Below are positions 6,512-13,705 of a stretch of DNA of 18,838 bases, piece after piece (the first letter of the stretch is position 1; each line of letters starts with the position of its first letter). Under the pieces are notes generated by a model. It was not told where the DNA came from. It did not search any database and was given only the letters and a program-made list of their open reading frames with translations. The translations under genes were made by a program, and so were the position numbers. Source of the DNA: UBA668 sp046052275 (lineage in GTDB: Bacteria; Actinomycetota; Acidimicrobiia; Acidimicrobiales; Ilumatobacteraceae); the NCBI GenBank assembly GCA_046052275.1, contig JBJOMQ010000025.1:1-18838 (forward strand), given 5' to 3'.

Positions 6512-7881
6512 CATCACCGCCTGCGGGGGGCGGCCGGCGCGTTGCCGTGATCGGAGGCGGCATCAGCGGCCTTGCGTGCGCCCACGCACTGGCTGTCGAG
6601 CACGGCGCAGCCGTCGAGCTCTTCGAGGCCAGTGCATCGGTCGGCGGGAAGATGCGCACGTCGCCCTTTGCCGGTCTGCCGGCCGTCGACGAAGGACCAG
6701 ATGCGTTTCTCGCCCGTGTGCCCGGCGCCAGCACGCTCGCCAGGGCAGTCGGGCTCGGCGACTCGCTCGTCGCGCCGCAGTCGGGCACCGCTGCCGTGTG
6801 GTGGAACGGGTTGCACCAGATTCCCGCCGGTCTGATGCTCGGTATGCCCACTGGCGTCGCTGCGCTGTCGCGCACGCGCCTGCTCACCTGGCGCGGCAAG
6901 GCGCGTGCGGCGCTCGAACCGCTGCTGCCCACCACCTCCTTGAGCGGCGACTCACTCGGTGCGTTCGTGCGGGCACGATTCGGCGACGAGGTGCACGAGC
7001 GACTCGTCGACCCGCTCGTCGGCTCGATCTACGCCACCGACACCGATCGGTTCAGCCTTGCCGCAGTGTCGCAGGTCGCTGACCTGGCGGCGTCGGGGCG
7101 AAGCGTCCTTGTCGCCGGACGTCGTCGACGCCAGGCACCGGTCGACCGATCCCCGGTGTTCCTCGCCCCCGCAACAGGGCTCGGATCGATGGCCACTGCG
7201 GTCGCCGACGCGATCGTCCGCGCAGGCGGCGCCGTATACCGCAGCGCGCCGGTCGAGGCCCTCTCTGCATCGGCGAAGGGCTGGCACCTCGACGGCGTCG
7301 ATGCAGGGCCCTTCGACGCAGTCGTCGTGGCGACACCGCCGTCGGCAGCATCGCGCCTGCTCGCCACATCGGGTGCCGTCGACAGTGCATCGGGCACCGC
7401 GTCGATCGACACGGCCGACGTCGTCATCGTCACCATTGCCGTCGATTCACGCCACTGGCCGCCCCACCTCGCCGGGCTCAGCGGCTACCTCGTTCCGAAG
7501 CCCGTGCAGGCGCTCGTCACCGCCGTGTCGTTCGGCTCGCAGAAGTGGGCCCACTGGGCATCCGGCGACTCGGTGATCCTGCGGATCTCGCTCGGACGCG
7601 ACGGACTTCCCGTGCTGCACCTCGATGACGCCCGACTTGTCGACGCTGCGGTCACTGAGGCGGGAGCTCATCTCGGACTCGATCTCCAGCCGACTGCCGT
7701 ACGCGTCAGCCGCTGGCCCGGAGCGTTCCCGCAGTACCGGCCGCATCATGCCGCCCGGGTCGCCGAGATCCGCCGGCACCTGCCTGCCGGGATCGCCGTG
7801 GCAGGAGCCGCCTTCGACGGCATCGGCATCCCCGCCTGCGTGCGCAGCGGCCTGGCGGCGGCAGCACGCGTCGGCACGTGA
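6508..7881 (+). CDS. hemY: Coproporphyrinogen III/protoporphyrinogen IX oxidase, oxygen-dependent FAD enzyme (HemY/CgoX)
   Basis: A 457-residue FAD-dependent oxidase. The dinucleotide motif VIGGGISG (14-21) leads into an acidic residue at the end of strand 2 (ELFEAS). DEGPDAFLAR (61-70) and the C-terminal VAGAAFDGIGIPACVRSG (431-448) are hallmarks of the HemG/HemY/CgoX family. In the coproporphyrin-dependent pathway it oxidises coproporphyrinogen III to coproporphyrin III, the substrate of the preceding gene's product. That assignment rests on the actinobacterial context; sequence alone does not separate it from protoporphyrinogen oxidase. The ATG at 6508 overlaps the hemH stop. The final enzyme, ChdC/HemQ, is not in this window. 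Confidence 0.94.
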   Translation: MTSPPAGGGRRVAVIGGGISGLACAHALAVEHGAAVELFEASASVGGKMRTSPFAGLPAVDEGPDAFLARVPGASTLARAVGLGDSLVAPQSGTAAVWWNGLHQIPAGLMLGMPTGVAALSRTRLLTWRGKARAALEPLLPTTSLSGDSLGAFVRARFGDEVHERLVDPLVGSIYATDTDRFSLAAVSQVADLAASGRSVLVAGRRRRQAPVDRSPVFLAPATGLGSMATAVADAIVRAGGAVYRSAPVEALSASAKGWHLDGVDAGPFDAVVVATPPSAASRLLATSGAVDSASGTASIDTADVVIVTIAVDSRHWPPHLAGLSGYLVPKPVQALVTAVSFGSQKWAHWASGDSVILRISLGRDGLPVLHLDDARLVDAAVTEAGAHLGLDLQPTAVRVSRWPGAFPQYRPHHAARVAEIRRHLPAGIAVAGAAFDGIGIPACVRSGLAAAARVGT

Positions 7882-7951
7882 CCGACCACCCATGCCAGAA
7901 TCGCTGACGTCCCCAGCGCACGCGCTTCCCACCCCCGCCCCAGGCTCGACG

Positions 7952-8596
7952 ATGCAGATCAACCCTCCCCGCTTCCACCGCACGCTCACCGCCACGAGCC
8001 TCGCTGCCCTCACATTCGCGCTCAGCGCCTGCGGCGGAGGAGCAGCGTCGTCCGACACCACGACGCCGCCGCCCACCACGATCGCGCCGACGACAACCGC
8101 ATCGACCACGACGAGCACGACGACCACGAGCACGACGGTGCCGCCCACGCTGCCGCCGCTGCCGGTGCCCGAACCGGTGCCACCCGACGGTGCCGACGAG
8201 CCCGAAGTCGTCATCGGCACGATCGAGATCCCTGCCATCGGCCTGTCCGACACCCTGTACCAGGGCATGGCGATGTCGTCGCTCGACCGTGGCCCGAGCC
8301 ACTGGCCGGGCACCGCGATGCCGGGCGGGTACGGCAACGTCGTCGTCGGCGGCCACCGCACGAGCCACTCACGGCCGTTCTACTCACTCGACAAGCTCGT
8401 CGAGGGTGACGAGATCGTCTACACCACCGACGAAGGAACCTTCGTCTACGAAGTGACGAATATCTTCATCGTGGATCCCGACGACAACTGGGTCATCTCG
8501 CAGACACCCGGCTACACGACGACGCTGTTCGCCTGCCATCCGCTCTTCACCACCGACCAGCGCATCATCGTCAGGGCGACGCTGCGCAACGCATGA
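7952..8596 (+). CDS. Class E-like sortase with lipoprotein signal peptide
   Basis: From the ATG at 7952 the product is 214 residues: a signal peptide ending in the lipobox LSAC (lipidation at Cys27), a Thr/Pro-rich linker (about 36-68), and a sortase domain (about 84-214). Catalytic residues are His135 (VVGGHRTSHSRPF), Cys195 (TTTLFACHP) and Arg204 (DQRIIVRA). The TLxxCxP form points to class E. Sortases join proteins with an LPxTG-like signal to the envelope; no such substrate is encoded here. Most sortases use an N-terminal transmembrane helix, so a lipid anchor is unusual. An earlier in-frame ATG at 7892 would add 20 Pro/Ala-rich residues before the signal peptide; I judge it less likely. 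The stop overlaps the lnt start (ATGA). Confidence 0.87.
   Translation: MQINPPRFHRTLTATSLAALTFALSACGGGAASSDTTTPPPTTIAPTTTASTTTSTTTTSTTVPPTLPPLPVPEPVPPDGADEPEVVIGTIEIPAIGLSDTLYQGMAMSSLDRGPSHWPGTAMPGGYGNVVVGGHRTSHSRPFYSLDKLVEGDEIVYTTDEGTFVYEVTNIFIVDPDDNWVISQTPGYTTTLFACHPLFTTDQRIIVRATLRNA
8057..8146 (+). repeat. Low-complexity ACC/ACG-rich tract encoding a Thr-rich linker
   Basis: A run of near-repeated acc/acg codons encodes residues 36-65 of the sortase, mostly Thr with some Pro, Ser and Ala. It separates the lipid anchor from the catalytic domain and probably spans the peptidoglycan layer. A shorter Thr-rich stretch sits at the same place in the lipoprotein at 1026-1442. Confidence 0.6.
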
Positions 8597-10119
8597 CGCG
8601 CCGCCTGCCCGGCCGAGGCTCCATCGGCGCCGTGGCAGCAGGCCTGCTGGTAGCACTCTCGCTGCCACCATGGGGGTTCTGGCCCCTCGGCATCCTCGGC
8701 GTGGCGATCTTCGAGTCGTCGCTCGGGGCGACACCCAGTCGCGCCGAGCGACTGCGGCGCGGCTGGCTATTCGGTGCCGCATGGCTCTACCTCGGCATGT
8801 GCTGGATGTGGTTCCTCACCATCCCCGGCTATCTCATCGCCGCTGCCCTGTTCGCTGCGTTGCACGCAGTCGCTGCTCTCGCGGCACCCACCGGCCGGTG
8901 GCGAGTGATCGGACGGCCGGCAGCGCACACGCTCGCCGAGGCCATCCGATTCTCGCTCCCCTTCGGTGGCGTGCCGCTCGCCAGCCTGCCCATCGGCCAG
9001 GCGTCCTCCCCATTCGCAGGGATCGCCGGCGTGGGTGGCGTGGTCCTGCTGACGTGGTTCGTGTTCCAGGCAGGCTTCGCCCTTGCCGGGCCCTCACCGT
9101 TCGTCCCGCGACTGGCCCGGGCACGCGGTGTCACCGCAGCACCCGAATGGCTCGGCGTGGCCGCCCTCGGCGTCGCCGTGTCCGCCTGGGCCGTGGCACC
9201 GCTCTCCGACAGCGGCGTGAGCGATACCGGATCGACACTGCGCATCGCCGTCGTGCAGGGCGGCGGCGAGCAGGGCACCCGCGCGATCTACACCTCGTCA
9301 GAAGAGGTGCTGCAGCGGCATCTCGACGCGACCGGCGAGCTCTCCCCGGGCGACGCCGATCTCGTGCTGTGGCCGGAGAACGTCATCGACGTCGACGGCA
9401 TGCCATTCGAGCAGAGCGCCGCGCGCGAGGCGATCGCGGCCGAGGCAGCGCGGCTCGGCGTGCCATTCGCTGTCGGGGTCACCGAGGACAGCGTCGACGG
9501 CAGCGCCTTCCTCAACGCCCAGGTGGTGGTATCGCCGTCTGGCGAGTCGGTGAGCCGCTACGAGAAGGTCAGGCGCGTCCCGTTCGGCGAGTACATGCCG
9601 CTGCGCACCGCGCTCGATGCCCTCGGCGCGCCGGTCGACCTGGTGCCTCGCGACGCCGTCGCCGGAACGGGTCCGGCGTTCATCGACCTGCCCGACGGCA
9701 CCCGACTCGCCGTCGTGATCTCGTGGGAGGTCTTCTTCGGCGGACGCGCCAACGAGGGCATCGAGCGCGGTGCCTCGCTGATCGTCAACCCCACCAACGG
9801 CAGCAGTTATACGTGGACGGTGCTGCAGGGCCAGCAGATCGCATCGTCAGTGCTACGCGCCACGGAGCAGGGACGCTGGGTTGTGCAGGCTGCGCCAACC
9901 GGCTTCAGCGCCTTCATCTCGCCGGACGGCGACGTGCTGCAGCGGACCGGTGTGAGCGAGCGAGCGGTGATCGTCGGCGACGTCGTGCTCCGCGAGGGTC
10001 GCACGTGGTACTCGCACACCGGTGACGCCCCATGGCTCGCAGCGGCGGCAGCGGTGCTTGCGGTCGCCGTGTGGCGATCGAGGCGCGAGGCGCGTGCCTC
10101 GGCCGCTCAGTCAGGCTGA
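8593..10119 (+). CDS. lnt: Apolipoprotein N-acyltransferase homologue with Ser at the nucleophile position
   Basis: A 508-residue membrane protein: several hydrophobic segments (about 10-40, 58-96, 142-166, 186-204), then an extracytoplasmic nitrilase-fold domain (about 216-465) and a C-terminal membrane helix (about 480-494). Lnt adds a third acyl chain to diacylated lipoproteins. Glu262 (LWPEN), Lys325 (YEKVRRVPFGEYMP) and Glu333 match the E. coli catalytic Glu267, Lys335 and Glu343. The nucleophile motif, ICYE in E. coli (Cys387), reads ISWE here, with Ser377 encoded by tcg at 9721. NPTNGSSY (399-406) and the later APTGFSAFI segment resemble other actinobacterial members. Activity could be lost, altered or use Ser as nucleophile. 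It starts on the sortase stop (ATGA) and overlaps the next gene tail to tail by 9 bp. Confidence 0.88.
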   Translation: MTRRLPGRGSIGAVAAGLLVALSLPPWGFWPLGILGVAIFESSLGATPSRAERLRRGWLFGAAWLYLGMCWMWFLTIPGYLIAAALFAALHAVAALAAPTGRWRVIGRPAAHTLAEAIRFSLPFGGVPLASLPIGQASSPFAGIAGVGGVVLLTWFVFQAGFALAGPSPFVPRLARARGVTAAPEWLGVAALGVAVSAWAVAPLSDSGVSDTGSTLRIAVVQGGGEQGTRAIYTSSEEVLQRHLDATGELSPGDADLVLWPENVIDVDGMPFEQSAAREAIAAEAARLGVPFAVGVTEDSVDGSAFLNAQVVVSPSGESVSRYEKVRRVPFGEYMPLRTALDALGAPVDLVPRDAVAGTGPAFIDLPDGTRLAVVISWEVFFGGRANEGIERGASLIVNPTNGSSYTWTVLQGQQIASSVLRATEQGRWVVQAAPTGFSAFISPDGDVLQRTGVSERAVIVGDVVLREGRTWYSHTGDAPWLAAAAAVLAVAVWRSRREARASAAQSG

Positions 10120-11088
10120 CGGCACCGGGATCGGTGTCGGCGGCGTCGCGCCGCCCAGCACTGCAGCCACGTTCCGAGCCGCCAGCATGGCCATGGCGCT
10201 GCGAGTCTCGATGGTGGCGGATCCCAGGTGCGGAATGAGCACCGCCTGCTCGCACTCGAGCAGTCCGGGATGCACGGCGGGTTCGTGCTCGAACACATCG
10301 AGGCCAGCGCCAGCAATGATGCCGGTGCGCAGCGCATCGACCAGCGCCGCCTCATCGACGATCGGACCCCTGGCGGTGTTGACGAGATATGCCGAGCGCT
10401 TCATCCGCCCGAGTTCTGCGGCGCCGATGAGATGGTGGGTTGCCGGGCTGTACGGGCAGTTGAGGCTCACGACATCGCTCGACGCGAGCAGGTCGTCCTG
10501 CGACATGAAGACCGCACCGAGTTCCGCCTCGACCGATGCCTCGACCGGCTTGCGGTTCGCATAGGCGATCGTCATGCCGAACGCACGTGCCCTGCGGGCG
10601 AGCGCCTGCCCGATGTCGCCCATGCCGATGATGCCGAGCTGCTGCCCCTGGATTCCCGTGCCGAGCATGTAGAACATGCCCCACTGCCACGGTGTACCGC
10701 TGCGGATGACACGCTCGCCTTCACCGAGCCTGCGGGTCGCCATCAGCACGAGTGCCATGGCGATGTCGGCCGTGGCCTCGGTGAGCACCCCCGGCGTGTT
10801 GGTGGCAGTGACGCCACGCCGCGCACAGGCAGCGACATCGATGTTGTTGTACCCGACGGCGACGTTGGCGACCACCTTCAGCTGCGGCCCTGCCGCATCG
10901 AGGAGGGCGTCGTCGACCTTGGTGGTGAGGAGCGTCACCACCGCATCGGCGCCGCGAACCATGTCGTGCACCTGGTCGATGGTCGGCACCTCCGCCGAGT
11001 CCCACGCCGACACGTCGCCCGCTTCGCGCAGCATCACGAGTCCGGGCTCGGGAATTCGCCCGGTGACAGCGATGCGCGGCCGGCTCAT
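10111..11088 (-). CDS. D-2-hydroxyacid dehydrogenase (glyoxylate/hydroxypyruvate reductase-like)
   Basis: A 325-residue NAD(P)-dependent dehydrogenase that interconverts 2-oxo acids and D-2-hydroxy acids. The Rossmann motif GMGDIG (155-160) is followed by a basic region (ANRKP), which favours NADPH. Catalytic residues are Arg240 (NTARGPIVDE), Glu269 (DVFEHEP) and His287 (LIPHLGSAT). NVAVGYNNIDV and TNTPGVLTEATAD are typical of the glyoxylate/hydroxypyruvate reductase branch rather than PGDH, and no ACT domain is present. I chose the ATG at 11088 because its ATGA overlaps the aminotransferase stop and the fold starts immediately after. The pair may interconvert an amino acid, its oxo acid and the D-hydroxy acid; the substrate is unknown. 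Phosphonate or formate dehydrogenase activity cannot be excluded. Confidence 0.9.
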   Translation of the reverse strand: MSRPRIAVTGRIPEPGLVMLREAGDVSAWDSAEVPTIDQVHDMVRGADAVVTLLTTKVDDALLDAAGPQLKVVANVAVGYNNIDVAACARRGVTATNTPGVLTEATADIAMALVLMATRRLGEGERVIRSGTPWQWGMFYMLGTGIQGQQLGIIGMGDIGQALARRARAFGMTIAYANRKPVEASVEAELGAVFMSQDDLLASSDVVSLNCPYSPATHHLIGAAELGRMKRSAYLVNTARGPIVDEAALVDALRTGIIAGAGLDVFEHEPAVHPGLLECEQAVLIPHLGSATIETRSAMAMLAARNVAAVLGGATPPTPIPVPSA

Positions 11089-12281
11089 GCCGACTCGATC
11101 CATCGACGCAGTCCCGAGAGTCCCTCGTGGATGTCGTCGACTGAGAGCCCGCTGTATGCGAAGCGCACGAAGAACTCCTTCTCGCCGGGCTGCGGCCGAC
11201 CGAAGTGAAGCCGCGTGCAGAACGACACGCCCGTGTTGTGCAGCGCTGCCGTCGCGAACGACGCAAGATCGCTGAATCCCATCCGGGACATCACGTCGGT
11301 GACCTTCGGGAACAGGTAGAAGGTCGACTCGGGCTTCGGGCACACCAGGCCGTCGATCTGCGCGAGTTCGCCCCACGCCGCGTCGCGGCGGCGCTGCAGT
11401 TCGGCGAGGATCGCCTTCGGGCCATCCTGCGAACCGGTGATGCCCTCGACGCCAGCGGCCTGCACGAAGTGGGTGGTGCAGCTCTCGTCGTTGGTGTTCA
11501 GCTTGGCGATGCTCTCGGCGATGGCGGTCGGGCCGATCGCAGCGCCCAGGCGCCAGCCCGTCATCGCGAACTTCTTCGAGAACGTGTAGAGGATGACAGT
11601 TCGGTCGTACATCCCCGGCAGCGCAGCGATCGACGTGCTCTCACCCGAGTAGCGCATTTCGTAGTAGGCCTCGTCGGCAAGCACCCACAGGTCGTGCTCG
11701 ATCGCGATGTCGGCGATGGCCTGCATCTCGTCCGGCGTGCTCTCACACCCGAGCGGGTTCTGCAGGTTGTTATAGACGATCGCACGGGTGCGCGGCGTGA
11801 TGAGACTGCGCAGGTGGTCGAGATCGATCGCGAAGCCCTTGTCGGTCTGGTGGTACCGGTAGGCGAGCGCGTCGCCGCCGTAGTACTCGATCATGCTCTC
11901 GTAGATCGGGTAGCCGGGGTTCGGGTACAGCACGCTGTCGCCCGGATTCATCACCGACTGGATGAACTTGCCGATCACCGGCTTGCCGCCCGGCTGCACC
12001 ACGACATTGGCCGGCGAGTACGCCAGCCCGCGTCGGCCGCCGACGTCGGCGGCGAGTGCCTCGCGCAGCGGAGCGATGCCGGCAGCAGCGCAGTAGCCGG
12101 TCTTTCCCTCCGCAATCGCCTTGTCCATCGCCGCCACCACGTTGGCCGGCGTGGGCAGGTTGATGTCGCCGAGATGGAACGGGTACACCCGGTTCCCCTT
12201 CGACGCCCAGTCGGCAGCGGCCAGCGACACCGCGAAGGCGGTCTCCGTGCCGAGATTGCTGAGTCGTTCGGCCAGTGCCAT
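11085..12281 (-). CDS. PLP-dependent class I aminotransferase
   Basis: A 398-residue fold-type I aminotransferase. GYCAAAGIAPLREALA (62-77) is the family's N-terminal signature. Asn175 (NLQNPLG), Asp203 (LADEAYYE) and Tyr206 line the cofactor, Lys236 in YTFSKKFAMTGWRLG is the Schiff-base lysine, and an Arg in FVRFAYSG near the C-terminus should bind the substrate carboxylate. It belongs to the AspC/PatA-like group, but the donor and acceptor cannot be named. The ATG at 12281 has GAGGGG 6 nt upstream. It is co-translated with the D-2-hydroxyacid dehydrogenase through an ATGA overlap, so its oxo-acid product may be that enzyme's substrate. Confidence 0.92.
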   Translation of the reverse strand: MALAERLSNLGTETAFAVSLAAADWASKGNRVYPFHLGDINLPTPANVVAAMDKAIAEGKTGYCAAAGIAPLREALAADVGGRRGLAYSPANVVVQPGGKPVIGKFIQSVMNPGDSVLYPNPGYPIYESMIEYYGGDALAYRYHQTDKGFAIDLDHLRSLITPRTRAIVYNNLQNPLGCESTPDEMQAIADIAIEHDLWVLADEAYYEMRYSGESTSIAALPGMYDRTVILYTFSKKFAMTGWRLGAAIGPTAIAESIAKLNTNDESCTTHFVQAAGVEGITGSQDGPKAILAELQRRRDAAWGELAQIDGLVCPKPESTFYLFPKVTDVMSRMGFSDLASFATAALHNTGVSFCTRLHFGRPQPGEKEFFVRFAYSGLSVDDIHEGLSGLRRWIESA

Positions 12282-12287
12282 GTTCGT

Positions 12288-12293
12288 CCCCTC
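12288..12293 (-). promoter_or_regulatory. Ribosome binding site of the aminotransferase gene
   Basis: GAGGGG on the minus strand, 6 nt before the ATG at 12281; one of the clearest Shine-Dalgarno sequences in the window. The 124-bp gap to dtd also holds a possible -10 (TACGCT on the minus strand, plus 12317-12322) with no good -35, and a direct repeat GGAACGG at 12352-12358 and 12370-12376. Confidence 0.55.
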
Positions 12294-12405
12294 TGCGTCC
12301 CCGTGGTGCGGGCGACAGCGTAGCCGCAGTCGCCGATCCGTTTCGCATGCCGGAACGGGCCCGCATCGTGGAACGGCGGCCGTAGGTCATTGTCCGCCAG
12401 GGGCG

Positions 12406-12843
12406 TCAGGTCTCCAGCAGCACCGTCACCGGGCCGTCGTTGTCGATCGAGACGAGCATGTCGGTGCGGAAGCGGCCCGTCGCCACCGTTGCGCCAAGAG
12501 AGCGGAGGTGCTCCACCACGACCGTGACGAGCGGCTCGGCATGCTCGGGCCGTGCGGCAGCGATCCAACTCGGCCGGCGTCCCGCACTCGTGTCGCCGTA
12601 CAGCGTGAACTGGCTCACCACCAGCACCTCGCGCGTCGTGTCGGCGACCGAGCGATTCATCACCCCGTCGTCATCGTCCATCACGCGCAGGTGCCAGATC
12701 TTCTCGGCCAGTCGACGCGCCCGGCCCTCGTCGTCGTCGTGGGTGACACCGACCAGCACGCACAGGCCGCGACCGATCGAGCCCACCGTCTCGCCCGCCA
12801 CCGCCACCTCTGCCCGTACCACGCGCTGCACCAGACCTCGCAT
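12406..12843 (-). CDS. dtd: D-aminoacyl-tRNA deacylase
   Basis: A 145-residue cytoplasmic homodimer, exactly the usual length, that hydrolyses D-amino acids (and Gly) mischarged on tRNA. The N-terminus MRGLVQRVVRAEVAVAGE is typical. SQFT (77-80) in VVSQFTLYGDT and the Gly-cis-Pro motif NDGPVT (135-140) near the C-terminus form the cross-subunit active site. The ATG at 12843 is fixed by homology of the first residues; the frame continues upstream only as a shadow of the epimerase gene. A -10-like TAGCAT lies 8 nt upstream. It stands apart from the aminotransferase operon by 124 bp. Confidence 0.96.
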   Translation of the reverse strand: MRGLVQRVVRAEVAVAGETVGSIGRGLCVLVGVTHDDDEGRARRLAEKIWHLRVMDDDDGVMNRSVADTTREVLVVSQFTLYGDTSAGRRPSWIAAARPEHAEPLVTVVVEHLRSLGATVATGRFRTDMLVSIDNDGPVTVLLET

Positions 12844-12851
12844 GGCGCCAG

Positions 12852-12857
12852 ATGCTA
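12852..12857 (-). promoter_or_regulatory. Candidate -10 (TAGCAT) for a leaderless dtd transcript
   Basis: On the minus strand TAGCAT is followed by 8 nt and the dtd ATG. Its CTAG core is shared with TAGAGA (12856-12861) on the plus strand, 6 nt before the epimerase ATG; that one lacks the final T and is only a weak -10. Any -35 would fall inside the opposite gene. Confidence 0.4.
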
Positions 12858-12867
12858 GAGAACGGGG

Positions 12868-13680
12868 ATGGCACGAGAACTCGTCCACGACCTCGAGGCA
12901 GGCGACGCCAGGGCATCGGTGCACCCCGAACGAGGCGGTCGGCTCGGGAGCCTCGAGGTGCTCGGCCACCGTCTTCTCCGCGATGACGCCTCGCCGTCGT
13001 CGATGCTCTGGGGCTGCTACCCCATGGCACCCTGGGCCGGACGCATCCGACACGGCGCATTCGAATTCGACGGGCTTCGCTACCAACTGCCGATCGATGC
13101 GCCACCGCATGCCATTCATGGCACTGCGCACCTCGCACGATGGGAGGTCGTCGACGCCGGCAGGGACCACTGCGAACTGCGCTGCGACCTCGACTGGCCA
13201 TTCGGCGGCATCGCCCACCAGCACCTCGTCATGCGACCCGACGGCATCGTGCTGCTGCTCGCCGTGGTCGCGACCTCGCAGCGGATGCCGGCCGCGCTCG
13301 GCTGGCACCCCTGCTTCAGGCCACCGACGTCGGCCACACTCGATGTCGAGTTCATGTACCGACGCGACGCCGAGGGCATCCCCACCGGTGAGATCGTCAG
13401 CGCACCGCCGCCTCCGTGGGACGACTGCTTCACCTCACCTCGCACGCCGCCCCTGCTGCACTACGCCGCCGACGGCCAGCGACCGCCGATCGATGTGCGC
13501 CTCGACAGCGACTGCGACCACTGGGTCGTGTTCAACGAACTCCCCGACGCCCTCTGCGTCGAACCCCAGAGCGCTCCGCCCGACGCCCACAATCTGGGCT
13601 TCGCTGCAGTCCTCGAACCGGGAGAGATGCTGCAGCGACGGTTCGAGATCTCGTGGCAGCGCCCGCCTACCGGCCGGTAA
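12868..13680 (+). CDS. Aldose 1-epimerase-like protein
   Basis: A 270-residue protein of the galactose mutarotase-like beta-sandwich superfamily. Conserved pieces are PWAGRI (55-60), HGTAHLARWEV (84-94, with His84), GWHPCFRP (145-152, with the catalytic-acid candidate His147) and VEPQSAPPDA (231-240, with the general-base candidate Glu232). Family members interconvert alpha and beta anomers of free sugars, or of sugar phosphates in the YeaD branch. This short form is closest to the generic aldose epimerase group, and the sugar is unknown. The start lies only 24 bp from the divergent dtd start. It ends 25 bp before the glycosyltransferase gene, so it may feed sugars to that cluster, but a separate -10 there suggests independent transcription too. 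Confidence 0.87.
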   Translation: MARELVHDLEAGDARASVHPERGGRLGSLEVLGHRLLRDDASPSSMLWGCYPMAPWAGRIRHGAFEFDGLRYQLPIDAPPHAIHGTAHLARWEVVDAGRDHCELRCDLDWPFGGIAHQHLVMRPDGIVLLLAVVATSQRMPAALGWHPCFRPPTSATLDVEFMYRRDAEGIPTGEIVSAPPPPWDDCFTSPRTPPLLHYAADGQRPPIDVRLDSDCDHWVVFNELPDALCVEPQSAPPDAHNLGFAAVLEPGEMLQRRFEISWQRPPTGR

Positions 13681-13691
13681 CCGCCTGCCAG

Positions 13692-13697
13692 TAGGGT
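13692..13697 (+). promoter_or_regulatory. Candidate -10 (TAGGGT) for a leaderless glycosyltransferase transcript
   Basis: TAGGGT then 8 nt then the ATG at 13706, the same geometry as hemE and dtd. The overlapping GGGTGG could alternatively act as a weak ribosome binding site. Confidence 0.4.
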
Positions 13698-13705
13698 GGC
13701 GGCTC

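Noticed and set aside
5183..6517. 444-codon minus-strand frame opposite hemE and hemH
   Set aside because: Antisense shadow of two clearly functional enzymes.
10120..10160. Intrinsic terminator after lnt
   Set aside because: The region is coding for the convergent dehydrogenase and has no stable stem followed by a T-run.
12344..12380. Direct repeat GGAACGG (two copies 18 bp apart) as an operator
   Set aside because: Seven-base repeats are expected by chance at this GC content, and the copies lie far upstream of the aminotransferase start.
12440..13705. Long in-frame extension upstream of the GT4 gene, giving an 856-residue product
   Set aside because: The extra part runs across dtd and the epimerase in other frames and has low-complexity Ser/Arg/Thr composition; GT4 homology starts at the ATG at 13706.
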